Assembly: GCF_004025585.1 (NCBI RefSeq)
Contig: NZ_QTZO01000021.1
Span: 1 to 41,368 of the forward strand
DNA: 41,368 bases
Direction of reading: 5' to 3'
Origin: Pseudodesulfovibrio sp. S3
Lineage (GTDB): Bacteria; Desulfobacterota; Desulfovibrionia; Desulfovibrionales; Desulfovibrionaceae
In this document: positions 1 to 7,528 of the stretch, piece after piece
Position numbering within the stretch: the stretch's first letter is position 1
Layout: every line of letters starts with the position of its first letter
Made by a program: the position numbers and the translations under genes
The notes under the pieces: generated by a model
The model's input: only the letters and a program-made list of their open reading frames with translations
Told to the model about the DNA's origin: nothing
Databases searched by the model: none

Positions 1-23
1 GGGGAAGGGGAGGCATCACACAC

Positions 24-635
24 ATGACACCATTCATTCAGGGATTCGGCATGGGAGGCGGGCTGATCGTGGCCATTGGGGCACAGAACGCGTTCGTGCT
101 CACCCAGGGCGTCCGGCGCAACCATCATCTTGCCGTGGCTGCCCTGTGCATTCTCTGCGACGGCCTGCTCATCGGGCTGGGCGTCACGGGCGTGGGCACC
201 CTGGTGGCGACCAACCCCACCCTGGGCCTGTTCGCTGCCTGGGGCGGGGCGGCGTTTCTGGCATGGTACGGGTTCACGGCCCTGAGGGCAGCCGTGCGCG
301 GCGGCTCCATGGACGCGCAAGGCAATGCGGGCAAGGGACTGAAACACACATTGATGCTCACCCTGGCAGTGACCCTGCTCAACCCCCACGTCTATCTCGA
401 CACCATTGTGCTCATGGGGTCGATCAGCGGCCAGTTCCCGACACCGGCCCGCTATGTCTTCGGCCTGGGCGCATTCGCGGCCTCCACGGCCTGGTTCCTT
501 TGCCTGAGCCTGGGCGGACAAATCCTTGCCCCGCTGTTCCGGCGCGAAATCACCTGGCGCATCCTGGACGGCGCGGTCTGCCTGACCATGTGGACCATTG
601 CGGCCTCGCTGGTCGGTCCCATGTTCGCGTCATAG
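24..635 (+). CDS. LysE/ArgO-family amino acid exporter
   Basis: A 203-residue integral membrane protein of the LysE/ArgO (RhtB superfamily) type, which exports basic or other amino acids across the inner membrane. The N-terminal hallmark GAQNAFVLTQG is present at about residues 19-29, followed by a Cys/Asp-containing helix (CILCDGLLIG) and about six hydrophobic segments; the length matches the family (about 200). The substrate cannot be read from sequence. The ATG at 24 follows a purine-rich GGGGAGG at 7-13, a good ribosome site. It converges on the Cys-rich gene at 717-1007 and there is no obvious terminator in the AT-rich gap 636-716. Confidence 0.9.
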   Translation: MTPFIQGFGMGGGLIVAIGAQNAFVLTQGVRRNHHLAVAALCILCDGLLIGLGVTGVGTLVATNPTLGLFAAWGGAAFLAWYGFTALRAAVRGGSMDAQGNAGKGLKHTLMLTLAVTLLNPHVYLDTIVLMGSISGQFPTPARYVFGLGAFAASTAWFLCLSLGGQILAPLFRREITWRILDGAVCLTMWTIAASLVGPMFAS

Positions 636-716
636 TCGGCTATTTTCTTCTCAAAAAAGCAACAAATAGCACACTATATTTTGCGCAACAACTTAGCATT
701 AAAAGAAAATAATATA

Positions 717-1007
717 TTACCCCCTATCGGCCTCATCCTGCCGACCCAAGGCGAAAAGCCGCTCCCAATCCAGGGGAATGAGGTTGCAACGGTTCTTCCA
801 TTGCAGGTATTCCCACCCTTCGTTCGGGATGGTGCGCACCAGCACCTTGTTCACGAACTGCCTGGCGTTGTCGCCGCAGCATTTGCAGGCCCAACCGCAG
901 ATGTCACAGGTACACCCGCCGGTCTTGATCATCTCCTTGGCTGTGCCGGAGTTATCGCAACAGGCATCGCACAGCCTGAGATAACCGGGGTCGATTTCTC
1001 GGATCAT
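717..1007 (-). CDS. small cysteine-rich protein, probable metal binder
   Basis: A 96-residue protein of no family I can name. It has ten cysteines, nine of them in residues 13-44 (C13, C16, C17, C32, C34, C37, C41, C43, C44; the tenth is C74), spaced as CxxCC and CxCxxC...CxCC. This is what a zinc or iron-sulfur site would need, so metal binding is inferred. A short Trp-rich tail follows. The ATG at 1007 lies two codons inside a TTG-initiated frame; no strong ribosome site is visible, so the start is uncertain. It is divergent from the CULT-domain gene at 1098, with about 90 bases of shared upstream DNA. Confidence 0.65.
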   Translation of the reverse strand: MIREIDPGYLRLCDACCDNSGTAKEMIKTGGCTCDICGWACKCCGDNARQFVNKVLVRTIPNEGWEYLQWKNRCNLIPLDWERLFALGRQDEADRG

Positions 1008-1097
1008 GTCCAAAATTTACGGACCGGATCGGGAACGGTCAAGTCCGGCTTCATTTTCCCGGTTCAGTGCGGTATAGCTCTTTAGCGGAGAGCCACC

Positions 1098-1541
1098 ATG
1101 ACTGTAAAATACAAACCAGAACCTGCCCGCGCCCTGCGCGGCGAACCGGATACGGACGCCCCGTCTGCATCGGGTGACGCGAAACGGCTGGACCGGACCG
1201 AGCCGATTCCCCACGAGACCGGCAGCGTACTGGTATGCAGGGTCTGCCGGTCAAGAATCACCCGGCGCGATTTGGGCATGGAGGTGCACGGCAGCCACCG
1301 GCATGTCTTCTTCAATCCCCACGGGCAGGTTTTCGAACTGGGCTGCTTTGCCTCGGCCAAGAACATCCTGCCCACCGGTCCGAAGACAGGTGAATTCACC
1401 TGGTTTTCTGGCTTTGACTGGCAGGCGGTAGCCTGCACCGGATGCATCACACATCTTGGTTGGCGTTACACCGGGTCCCACGGCGGATTTTTCGGTCTGA
1501 TCCTGGCCTCCCTGATTGAAGAACCGGGCATCAAACCATAA
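1098..1541 (+). CDS. CULT-domain protein, bacterial cereblon homologue
   Basis: A 147-residue protein whose residues 45-145 match the CULT domain, the ligand-binding module of eukaryotic cereblon, also known as stand-alone bacterial proteins such as the Magnetospirillum one used as a thalidomide-binding model. Four zinc cysteines are present as two CxxC pairs (C47/C50 and C113/C116). The aromatic cage is complete: W102, W108 and W122 have the same 6 and 14 residue spacing as human W380/W386/W400, and the second CxxC falls between the last two as in cereblon. FFGLILASL near the end corresponds to the cereblon FWGLTRSAL segment. Residues 1-44 are polar and disordered-looking, with no signal peptide. 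The natural ligand of bacterial CULT proteins is unknown; the cage binds glutarimides and uridine in the studied homologue. GGAGAG just upstream supports the ATG. Confidence 0.88.
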   Translation: MTVKYKPEPARALRGEPDTDAPSASGDAKRLDRTEPIPHETGSVLVCRVCRSRITRRDLGMEVHGSHRHVFFNPHGQVFELGCFASAKNILPTGPKTGEFTWFSGFDWQAVACTGCITHLGWRYTGSHGGFFGLILASLIEEPGIKP

Positions 1542-1594
1542 AACCTGAGCGGTCCAGGCTGGCAAGACAACCCTCTATCCTGATAGAACACCCC

Positions 1595-2386
1595 ATGCAC
1601 ACACAACAGATCAGACACTGCCTGGATTGGTTCGACGTCTTTACACGGGATCATCTTGATCGGGCAACCGGAGAGGTCCACGGCCTGGTACGGCGCAAGA
1701 TATCCCACACCATGCGGGTCCTGACCCATGTGCGGGGCATCCTCAAGGAACTGCAACCGGGCGATGATCTGGCTCAAGCCGCTGAAATCTCGGCAATCCT
1801 GCACGATGTCGGCCGTTTCCCCCAGTTGGTGGACCGCGAAAGCTTCGACGATCATGTCGGCTACAACCACGCTGAAGAAGGAGCCGCGATTCTGTCCGGG
1901 ATAGACCTTCTCTCCTCCATTTCAGGGCATTGGCGTGAGGTGGTCCTGACCGCCATCCGATATCACAACCGGGACGTCACTCCCGAAGGCATGGAAGCGG
2001 ATGCCCAAACGGTCCTGGAAATTCTGCGCGATGCGGACAAACTCGACGCCATCCGCTGCAATCTCAAGTACATGAACCCGGATACGCTCCACGGCAAGGC
2101 CCTGAAAAGCGGCCTAACCTGGCACAAGACCGAGGTGTCCCCCGATGTGGTGGAACTGACGCTGAAACGCCGACTCATTCCCTTCAAGTCCATCAACTGG
2201 TCCAACGACTTCATCCTGTTCCTTTGCTGCTGGATTTACGACCTGCACTTCCGCTACGCCTATTGCCACCTCAGGCAGTCCGGCAACTATGAGGGGTTAT
2301 TGGCCATGCTGCCGGACCACAACGAATTCGATCTGGTCAAGACGCAGCTGAGGGCCGACCTTGAAAAGCGGTGCGCCCGCCCTTGA
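1595..2386 (+). CDS. HD-domain phosphohydrolase
   Basis: A 263-residue soluble protein with an HD metal-dependent phosphohydrolase domain. The metal ligands are visible: H38 in KISHTMRV, H70-D71 in LHDVGRF, a later YNH motif, and an Asp in ILRDADKLD at about residue 147. The C-terminal 90 residues are helical and Trp-rich. HD proteins hydrolyse phosphate esters of nucleotides or related metabolites; the substrate here is not identifiable. It begins 53 bases after the CULT gene on the same strand and runs directly into the YigZ gene, so co-transcription is plausible. No clear Shine-Dalgarno is seen before the ATG. Confidence 0.85.
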   Translation: MHTQQIRHCLDWFDVFTRDHLDRATGEVHGLVRRKISHTMRVLTHVRGILKELQPGDDLAQAAEISAILHDVGRFPQLVDRESFDDHVGYNHAEEGAAILSGIDLLSSISGHWREVVLTAIRYHNRDVTPEGMEADAQTVLEILRDADKLDAIRCNLKYMNPDTLHGKALKSGLTWHKTEVSPDVVELTLKRRLIPFKSINWSNDFILFLCCWIYDLHFRYAYCHLRQSGNYEGLLAMLPDHNEFDLVKTQLRADLEKRCARP

Positions 2387-2418
2387 CCCTCCTTGAAGCG
2401 CCATACTACACACGGGAC

Positions 2419-3051
2419 ATGTCGGACCGCTATCCCATTCCCGCTGCCTTCCACCGCGTGGAGGAGACCATCAAGCGCAGCCGGTTCCTCACGTCCATTG
2501 CCCCTGCGCCCGATGCCGGAACCGCCAGGGAATTCATCGCCCGCATCAAGGAAGAATTCCCCGATGCCACGCATAACTGCTGGGCCTTCAATGCCGGACC
2601 GCCGGGCGACACTGCATCGGTCGGGCTGTCCGACGACGGGGAACCGAGCGGCACTGCGGGCAAACCCATGCTGAACGCCCTGCTGCACTCCGGGATGGGC
2701 GAGATTGCCGTGGTGGTCACCCGCTACTTCGGCGGGACAAAGCTGGGCACAGGCGGCCTGGTCCGGGCGTACACCGGCATGGTCAATCTCGGCCTGGAGA
2801 GCCTGCCCGTGCGGGAGATGGTCGTGACCCTGACCCGGTCCGTTGCCATTCCCTACCCTGCAATAACTTTGTTCAAGCGTATGCTCCCGGAATTCGAGGC
2901 GGAAATCCGGTCCGAAGCCTTCTCCGACATTGCCGGTTTCACCGTTGAACTGCCGGAAGAACATCTGGCCGATTTCACAGCAAAACTGACGGAGTTGACG
3001 GACGGTCGGGCTGAAATTCATGAAAAATTCAGCGAACACCGGTTGCGGTAA
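2419..3051 (+). CDS. yigZ: YigZ/IMPACT-family protein
   Basis: A 210-residue protein of the YigZ/IMPACT (UPF0029) family. Signature segments are SRFLTSIAP near the N-terminus, HNCWAF, DDGEPSGTAGKPML and the strongly conserved VVTRYFGGTKLGTGGLVRAY. A smaller alpha/beta domain follows, as in YigZ. Family members bind ribosomes or regulate translation (eukaryotic IMPACT inhibits GCN2); the bacterial role is not settled. I chose the ATG at 2419 rather than an upstream in-frame GTG at 2371, because homologues start close to the SRF motif and the longer start would overlap the HD gene. Confidence 0.9.
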   Translation: MSDRYPIPAAFHRVEETIKRSRFLTSIAPAPDAGTAREFIARIKEEFPDATHNCWAFNAGPPGDTASVGLSDDGEPSGTAGKPMLNALLHSGMGEIAVVVTRYFGGTKLGTGGLVRAYTGMVNLGLESLPVREMVVTLTRSVAIPYPAITLFKRMLPEFEAEIRSEAFSDIAGFTVELPEEHLADFTAKLTELTDGRAEIHEKFSEHRLR

Positions 3052-3124
3052 CTCGCCAAAACACGTTAACATAAAGAAGTTTATTGGAAATACCGGGGTA
3101 ACAGCAAGGCTTGAAGCAGGTTCC

Positions 3125-3568
3125 ATGTCCACACAGAAATTACGCGCAATATACAAACAACTCTCTGACAAGATAAACACTTCCCAAGAAGCTGCCCTGT
3201 TCGAGATCAAGGAGTTGAAGGCCGACCTCAACGAACTCCAACGATATCTTTCCGGGCGCAAGAAAGAGACGGATATCCAACCGGATGACCTTTTACGCTC
3301 CGCCTATGAGATAGCCCAGTTCCTGCGCGACATGCAGACTCGCAAAGAGGTCCTGGCCGAAATGGAAGACGTGGCCGCCGGAAACGAGGCCGAGGAATAC
3401 CTCCTGTCCCGTGGGGCCAAACTGCTGACCCGTCCCGCAGGATGGCATTTCCAGACCTCCAAGGAGCGGTTCCTGCTCCATGAAAAAGACGTGGTGCAGG
3501 CGGCGGCTGAGCTGCGCAAGCTCCTGGCCGCAGGCAAGCGCCTCAAGAAGCCCAGAAAAAAGAACTAG
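3125..3568 (+). CDS. hypothetical coiled-coil protein
   Basis: A 147-residue soluble protein I do not recognise. Residues 1-50 ([13 protein letters not shown] ... [12 protein letters not shown]) look like an amphipathic coiled coil; the middle is acidic and helical; the C-terminus is a basic tail ([10 protein letters not shown]) that could bind nucleic acid or membranes. The ATG at 3125 has a GCAGG ribosome-like site. A longer frame from 3020 overlaps the yigZ end and has non-conserved-looking residues, so it was not used. It follows yigZ on the same strand. Confidence 0.65.
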   Translation: MSTQKLRAIYKQLSDKINTSQEAALFEIKELKADLNELQRYLSGRKKETDIQPDDLLRSAYEIAQFLRDMQTRKEVLAEMEDVAAGNEAEEYLLSRGAKLLTRPAGWHFQTSKERFLLHEKDVVQAAAELRKLLAAGKRLKKPRKKN

Positions 3569-3665
3569 GAATCCGATTGCCATGCACTGCCCCTCCTTGA
3601 CTTTTCCCAAGCGGGCCGCATCTGTAAGTAATAATATACCAACCCCAACCTACGGGAATCAAACG

Positions 3666-4265
3666 ATGCTTAAACGATTTGTCTTTGCCCTTGCGGCCCT
3701 GTTCACCGTCATGTCCCTGGCCGGGTGCGGCTACAACTCCATGCAACAGCAGGAAGAAGAAGTCTTCGGCGCATGGGCCAACCTCGAAGCAGCCCTGCAA
3801 CGCAGGTCCGACCTCATCCCCAATCTCGTGGCAACGGTCAAGGGCGCGGCCGCCCATGAAAAAGAGACTCTGACCGCCGTGGTCGAAGCCCGGGCCAAGG
3901 CCACCCAGACGACCATCAGCCCCGACATGCTCACGGACAAGGCCGCCCTGGCCAAGTTCCAGGCCGCCCAGGGAGAGCTTTCCTCTGCCCTGTCCCGGTT
4001 GATGGTGGTGGTGGAACGCTACCCCGACCTCAAGGCCAACCAGAACTTCCTGGGCCTGCAACACCAGTTGGAAGGCACGGAAAATCGCATCAACGTGGCC
4101 CGCCAACGCTACAACGACGCGGTCAAGGCCTTCAACTTCGCCATCCGCAAGTTCCCGAACTCCCTGACCAACTCCGTGCTGCTCCACCTGGATCGCAAGG
4201 AATTCTTCCAAGCCGATCCCGGAGCCAAGGAAACGCCCAAGGTCAACTTCGGAACCGAGTCCTAG
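3666..4265 (+). CDS. lemA: LemA-family lipoprotein
   Basis: A 199-residue LemA-family envelope protein. A hydrophobic leader ends in a lipobox LAGC with the acylated C21, followed by the family signature around [18 protein letters not shown] and [12 protein letters not shown]. The C-terminal long helices contain the conserved [27 protein letters not shown] segment and a FPNS motif. LemA proteins are helical-bundle membrane-anchored proteins of unclear biochemical role. It is directly followed by two TPM-domain genes, an arrangement seen in many bacteria, suggesting a shared envelope function. An in-frame extension upstream to 3480 lacks any homology and was rejected. Confidence 0.93.
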   Translation: MLKRFVFALAALFTVMSLAGCGYNSMQQQEEEVFGAWANLEAALQRRSDLIPNLVATVKGAAAHEKETLTAVVEARAKATQTTISPDMLTDKAALAKFQAAQGELSSALSRLMVVVERYPDLKANQNFLGLQHQLEGTENRINVARQRYNDAVKAFNFAIRKFPNSLTNSVLLHLDRKEFFQADPGAKETPKVNFGTES

Positions 4266-4278
4266 GGAGAGCGTGGCG

Positions 4279-5034
4279 GTGCGCAGACTCCTTAACTTCA
4301 TACTGGGCGCGATCCTTGTCCTGACCCTGGCGCCCAATGCCCTGGCTCTGGACGTCCCGGCCTACACCACCCGGGTCAACGACCTGGCAGGCATGATTTC
4401 CCCGGCCACACGCCAGGAAATCGAGGCCCGGCTGGCCGACCTGGAGGCCACGGACTCCACCCAGGTGGCCGTTCTGACCATCCCTTCCCTTGAAGGGGAA
4501 TCCATCGAGGGATTCTCCATCCGGGTGGCCGACGCCTGGAAGGTGGGACAAAAGAACTTCGACAACGGCGTTATCCTCCTGATCAGCAAGGAAGATCGCA
4601 AAATCCGCATCGAGGTGGGCCTCGGCCTGGAAGGGCAACTGACGGACGTGCTGGCCGGACAGATCATCGACAACGTCATCACCCCGCTCTTCAAGGCGGG
4701 CGACTTCGATCAGGGCATCATGGACGGCGTCACCGCCATCAGCGGCGCGGTTCGCGGCGAATTCAAGGCAATAGAAAAGAAGCCGAAAAGCAGGCTCAAC
4801 CTGCTCGCCATCCTCATCGGCCCCATGATCTTCATCATCCTGTTCACTGAAAAATTCGGACGCAGCAGGACCAGCGCAACCGGCGCCAACGCAGTCCGAC
4901 GCAGCGCCCCAGGCTTCATATTCCTCCCCGGCCCACGCACAGGTGGCGGCGGTGGCGGGTTCGGTGGCGGCGGCGGGTTCGGTGGCTTCGGCGGTGGAGG
5001 GTTCGGCGGCGGCGGTGCGAGCGGCGGCTGGTAG
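4279..5034 (+). CDS. TPM-domain (YgcG-like) membrane protein with Gly-rich tail
   Basis: A 251-residue protein: signal peptide or N-terminal membrane segment (residues 1-23), a TPM domain (TLP18.3/Psb32/MOLO-1, formerly DUF477) at about 30-160 with VNDLAGMIS, QVAVLTIPSL, NGVILLIS and IRIEVGLGLEG, one transmembrane helix at about 175-190, then a low-complexity tail of GGGGGFGG units ending GGGGASGGW, as in E. coli YgcG. The TPM domain faces the periplasm. Two GTG starts are possible: 4273 is only 2 bases from AGGGAGA at 4264-4270, while 4279 has normal spacing, so I use 4279. It follows lemA by 13 bases. Confidence 0.88.
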   Translation: MRRLLNFILGAILVLTLAPNALALDVPAYTTRVNDLAGMISPATRQEIEARLADLEATDSTQVAVLTIPSLEGESIEGFSIRVADAWKVGQKNFDNGVILLISKEDRKIRIEVGLGLEGQLTDVLAGQIIDNVITPLFKAGDFDQGIMDGVTAISGAVRGEFKAIEKKPKSRLNLLAILIGPMIFIILFTEKFGRSRTSATGANAVRRSAPGFIFLPGPRTGGGGGGFGGGGGFGGFGGGGFGGGGASGGW

Positions 5035-5037
5035 ATC

Positions 5038-5301
5038 ATGTCGGTCGATTCGGAAATGGGCTTCTGGAACTGGTTCGCATTTATTTCCATTCTCGCGCTG
5101 CCCGTCATTCTGACCATAAGCGACATCGTCCACCGGTTGTTGGTGGGCATGAAGATCGACTTGTGGGACTCGTTGTTCGGGTTTGGCGGCTTGATAAGCT
5201 GTGCCCTTGGCAAGGGCGGCGTGGACAATATAACCTCCTTCAAAGGCGGAGGGGGCAAATTCGGCGGCGGCGGCGCTTCCGGGGGCTGGCAGGCCCGATA
5301 G
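5038..5301 (+). CDS. small membrane protein with a second Gly-rich tail
   Basis: An 87-residue protein with a hydrophobic helix at about residues 8-30, a second amphipathic hydrophobic stretch (DSLFGFGGLISCALG) and a glycine-rich C-terminus whose GGGGASGGW matches exactly the end of the preceding TPM protein. The ATG lies 3 bases after the TPM stop and the next gene starts 11 bases downstream, so it is embedded in the lemA-TPM operon. It carries no TPM domain. It may be a duplicated tail module. Confidence is moderate because it is short and low-complexity. Confidence 0.6.
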   Translation: MSVDSEMGFWNWFAFISILALPVILTISDIVHRLLVGMKIDLWDSLFGFGGLISCALGKGGVDNITSFKGGGGKFGGGGASGGWQAR

Positions 5302-5312
5302 AGGTTTTTCCA

Positions 5313-5957
5313 ATGAGTACAAAAGCGAACGAGTTTCTCACCCAAAACGAGAAAGACACACTCATCAGGTGCGTACAGGAGGTCGAATCCAAGACCTCCG
5401 GTGAAATAGTACCGGTCATCAGTTCAATGAGCTACGAGTATCCTCGAGCCGGACTCCTGGGCAGCCTTGTATGCAGCTCCCTGGCGGCCATCGGACTGAC
5501 CCTGGCCCTGGGCCGTGAGGACATGTGGGTCTTCCTCGGCCTGTTCCTGGCCCTGTACCTCTGCTTTTCCCGGCTGTTCGATGCCGTCCCGGCCCTCAAG
5601 AAACCCTTCATCTCCAAACGCGAGATGCGTGAAGAGGTGGAGGAAGCCGCGTTCACCGCCTTCTATCGCCACGGCCTGCATGACACCCGCGACCAGACCG
5701 GCATCATCATCTACGTCTCGGTCTTCGAACGCTCGGTCCAGGTGTTGGCCGACAAGGGCATCAACGACCATGTCGATCCGGCGGTCTGGGCAGAAGTGGT
5801 GTCCTTGATCACCGCAGGCATCAAGAGCGGAAAACCGGGCGAAGCCCTCTGCAAAGGCGTGGTCCGTTGCGGCGAGCTGGTGACTGGGCACTTCCCGATC
5901 AAGCACGACGATACGGACGAATTGCCCAACCTGATCATTGAAGGCGACCCGAGCTAA
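5313..5957 (+). CDS. TPM-domain membrane protein
   Basis: A 214-residue second TPM-domain protein. The N-terminal part (TQNEKDTLIRCVQEVESKTSGEIVPVISS) is the start of a TPM fold, interrupted by two transmembrane helices at about residues 45-90 (LLGSLVCSSLAAIGLTLALG and WVFLGLFLALYLCF). The domain then resumes with the AAFTAFYRHGLHDTRDQTGIIIYVSVFERSVQVLADKGI segment. This split arrangement is typical of the partner TPM gene in lemA clusters. A ribosome site GAGG at 5301-5304 supports ATG 5313; the in-frame extension to 5163 is a shadow of the Gly-rich gene. It is probably the last gene of the operon. Confidence 0.85.
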   Translation: MSTKANEFLTQNEKDTLIRCVQEVESKTSGEIVPVISSMSYEYPRAGLLGSLVCSSLAAIGLTLALGREDMWVFLGLFLALYLCFSRLFDAVPALKKPFISKREMREEVEEAAFTAFYRHGLHDTRDQTGIIIYVSVFERSVQVLADKGINDHVDPAVWAEVVSLITAGIKSGKPGEALCKGVVRCGELVTGHFPIKHDDTDELPNLIIEGDPS

Positions 5958-6038
5958 ACAAAAAAGTCACCCAAGGGTCACCCAGCCGCAATACGGCTGT
6001 AACCTCCGTCTGGTTTCCTGCGTGCAAGGAGACCCGGA

Positions 6039-6233
6039 ATGTATGCAGTCGCATCCGCCGCAGCCCTGCTGCTGATCCTGTTTGCAGGACTCACTGTCTT
6101 GAGGCTGTCTGTTCGCACCAGTCCCAATGCGGATCTGGTCGCCGACCTCCTCAACTTCGCGAACCAGAATCCCCCTCTCAACCGCCCTCCCTCAGGGCAG
6201 CCCCAGGACACAAGAAAGCGCATCATGTCTTGA
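6039..6233 (+). CDS. small single-helix membrane protein
   Basis: A 64-residue protein with one N-terminal transmembrane helix (ASAAALLLILFAGLTVL, residues 6-22) and a Pro/Asn-rich polar tail. No family was recognised. A well-placed AAGGAG at 6026-6031, seven bases before the ATG, is the main support that it is real. It sits alone between the TPM operon and the convergent HDOD gene. Confidence 0.5.
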   Translation: MYAVASAAALLLILFAGLTVLRLSVRTSPNADLVADLLNFANQNPPLNRPPSGQPQDTRKRIMS

Positions 6234-6245
6234 ACACGATGCGCT
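6217..6245. terminator. possible terminator hairpin between convergent genes
   Basis: Arms AGCGCATC (6217-6224) and GATGCGCT (6238-6245) are a perfect 8-bp inverted repeat with a 13-base loop, overlapping the stop of the small membrane gene and 30 bases past the HDOD stop on the minus strand. There is no long T-run, so the terminator call is weak. Confidence 0.35.
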
Positions 6246-6275
6246 GCATATCCACTACGGCAAAAGGGCTGTTTC

Positions 6276-7496
6276 CTAGAAAAACGCCCCCATGACGATG
6301 TCTATCTGTTCCTTGTACTGCTTCACGGCATCGTTCAGGACTGTTTCAGGGTCAATGCCCAAAAGCTTCCAGGCTTCCTCGTCCATGCCGGGCATGACGT
6401 ACATGCCGCCCTGGGCTATCTCCACCGCATTGGTCAGGTTGTCGGCCACATGGATGATCGCCGGTTCCAACGGGTTGGGAAACTCCATGGGATTATGGTG
6501 ATAATTGACCATGTTGGACAGTCCTTCAGGGAATTTCCATGACTCAAGCAGGGGGGTGCTGATGTCCGTATGGATGAAATCCATGACAGACAGTTCAGCC
6601 TCGACCAGCGGGATGGAGTTCTCGCGGGCGAAAAGCATGGCCTCGGTGGAGGCATAGGGCAACTTCTTGAACAGGATCAGACGACCGACATCGTGAAGCA
6701 GACCGCCGATGAAGAACCGTTCAGGGGACAGTCCGGTCTGAGTGGCCGCCAGAATCTTGGAAAAAATCCCGCAGGAAATGGAATGGCGCCAGAACGTCTT
6801 CATGTCCACCAACTCTGGCGGTATATCTTTGAAATAATTGATCGCGGAGATGCCAAGCGCCAGTGTGGACAGCTCCTTGCCTCCCACCAGGGCCACGGCC
6901 CGGCTGATGGAGTCGATGGTCTGCGGGAACCCGTAGAGCGGGCTGTTGACCAGCTTGATGAGCTTTGCAGACAAACTCATGTCCGTACTGACCACTTTGG
7001 CGATGCGGTCGGCGGATGCGGAATCGTCTTCGAGCACTTCCTTTATGCGGAAAAAAATATCCGGGAAGCTGGCCAATTCGGTCTCGTGTTTGACGATAGT
7101 CGCAGGGGAACCCATGCCCCGGATGAAGATATCCTCGAGATGCTCCACGTTCGAAGCCCTGCGCTGGCTGAGATCCGGCAACTTCCACCCCTCGGCGACC
7201 CTGGCCGCCGTAAGGTCCAGTGCGATGCGGAACATCTCGATGACCGGCTCGGAGTCCGGGTTCACGTACAGGAAGTAGTCCCGGACATAGTCCTCGATTT
7301 CCAGAAGGGTTTGGTCATCCAGTGCTCCCACGTCCGGCACAACGTCGGCCTCGGTGACACCGATCCGGTTGAGCAAGACAAGATGGCGCTCCTCCAGCTC
7401 GGTGCCGCCTTTGAAGAGCAGCCTGCCATCCTTGGCAACCAGATCAGAGGCCAGGATCATGCCTGCCTTCAGCTCATCAAAGTGCTTGATACCCAA
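6276..7496 (-). CDS. HDOD-domain signalling protein
   Basis: A 406-residue protein. The N-terminal 130 residues (KHFDELKAGMILASDLVAKDGRLLFKGG...) resemble the domain preceding HD-GYP/HDOD modules. An HDOD domain then spans about 155-360, with LKLVNSPLYG-type core sequence (LIKLVNSPLYGFPQTIDSI) and GGLLHDVGRLILF. HDOD proteins are signalling scaffolds, often catalytically inactive. The start is a TTG at 7496 preceded at normal distance by GGAGG (plus-strand CCTCC near 7505); the longer ATG frame to 7628 runs back through cheR and was rejected. It lies 32 bases after cheR on the same strand, so the pair forms an operon. Confidence 0.85.
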   Translation of the reverse strand: MGIKHFDELKAGMILASDLVAKDGRLLFKGGTELEERHLVLLNRIGVTEADVVPDVGALDDQTLLEIEDYVRDYFLYVNPDSEPVIEMFRIALDLTAARVAEGWKLPDLSQRRASNVEHLEDIFIRGMGSPATIVKHETELASFPDIFFRIKEVLEDDSASADRIAKVVSTDMSLSAKLIKLVNSPLYGFPQTIDSISRAVALVGGKELSTLALGISAINYFKDIPPELVDMKTFWRHSISCGIFSKILAATQTGLSPERFFIGGLLHDVGRLILFKKLPYASTEAMLFARENSIPLVEAELSVMDFIHTDISTPLLESWKFPEGLSNMVNYHHNPMEFPNPLEPAIIHVADNLTNAVEIAQGGMYVMPGMDEEAWKLLGIDPETVLNDAVKQYKEQIDIVMGAFF

Positions 7497-7528
7497 AACA
7501 ACAACCTCCGATAGCGGGATATACCCCC

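Noticed and set aside
3480-3665. In-frame N-terminal extension of lemA
   Set aside because: It overlaps the coiled-coil gene, and the LemA signal peptide and lipobox begin at 3666.
4927-5030. Tandem GGCGGCGG-type DNA repeat as a possible CRISPR or satellite
   Set aside because: It encodes the Gly-rich tail of a YgcG-like protein; units are codon-level and lack spacers.
4710-5345. Proline-rich minus-strand frame (PPPPNPPPPKPP-like)
   Set aside because: It is simply the complement of the glycine codon repeats in the TPM protein tails.
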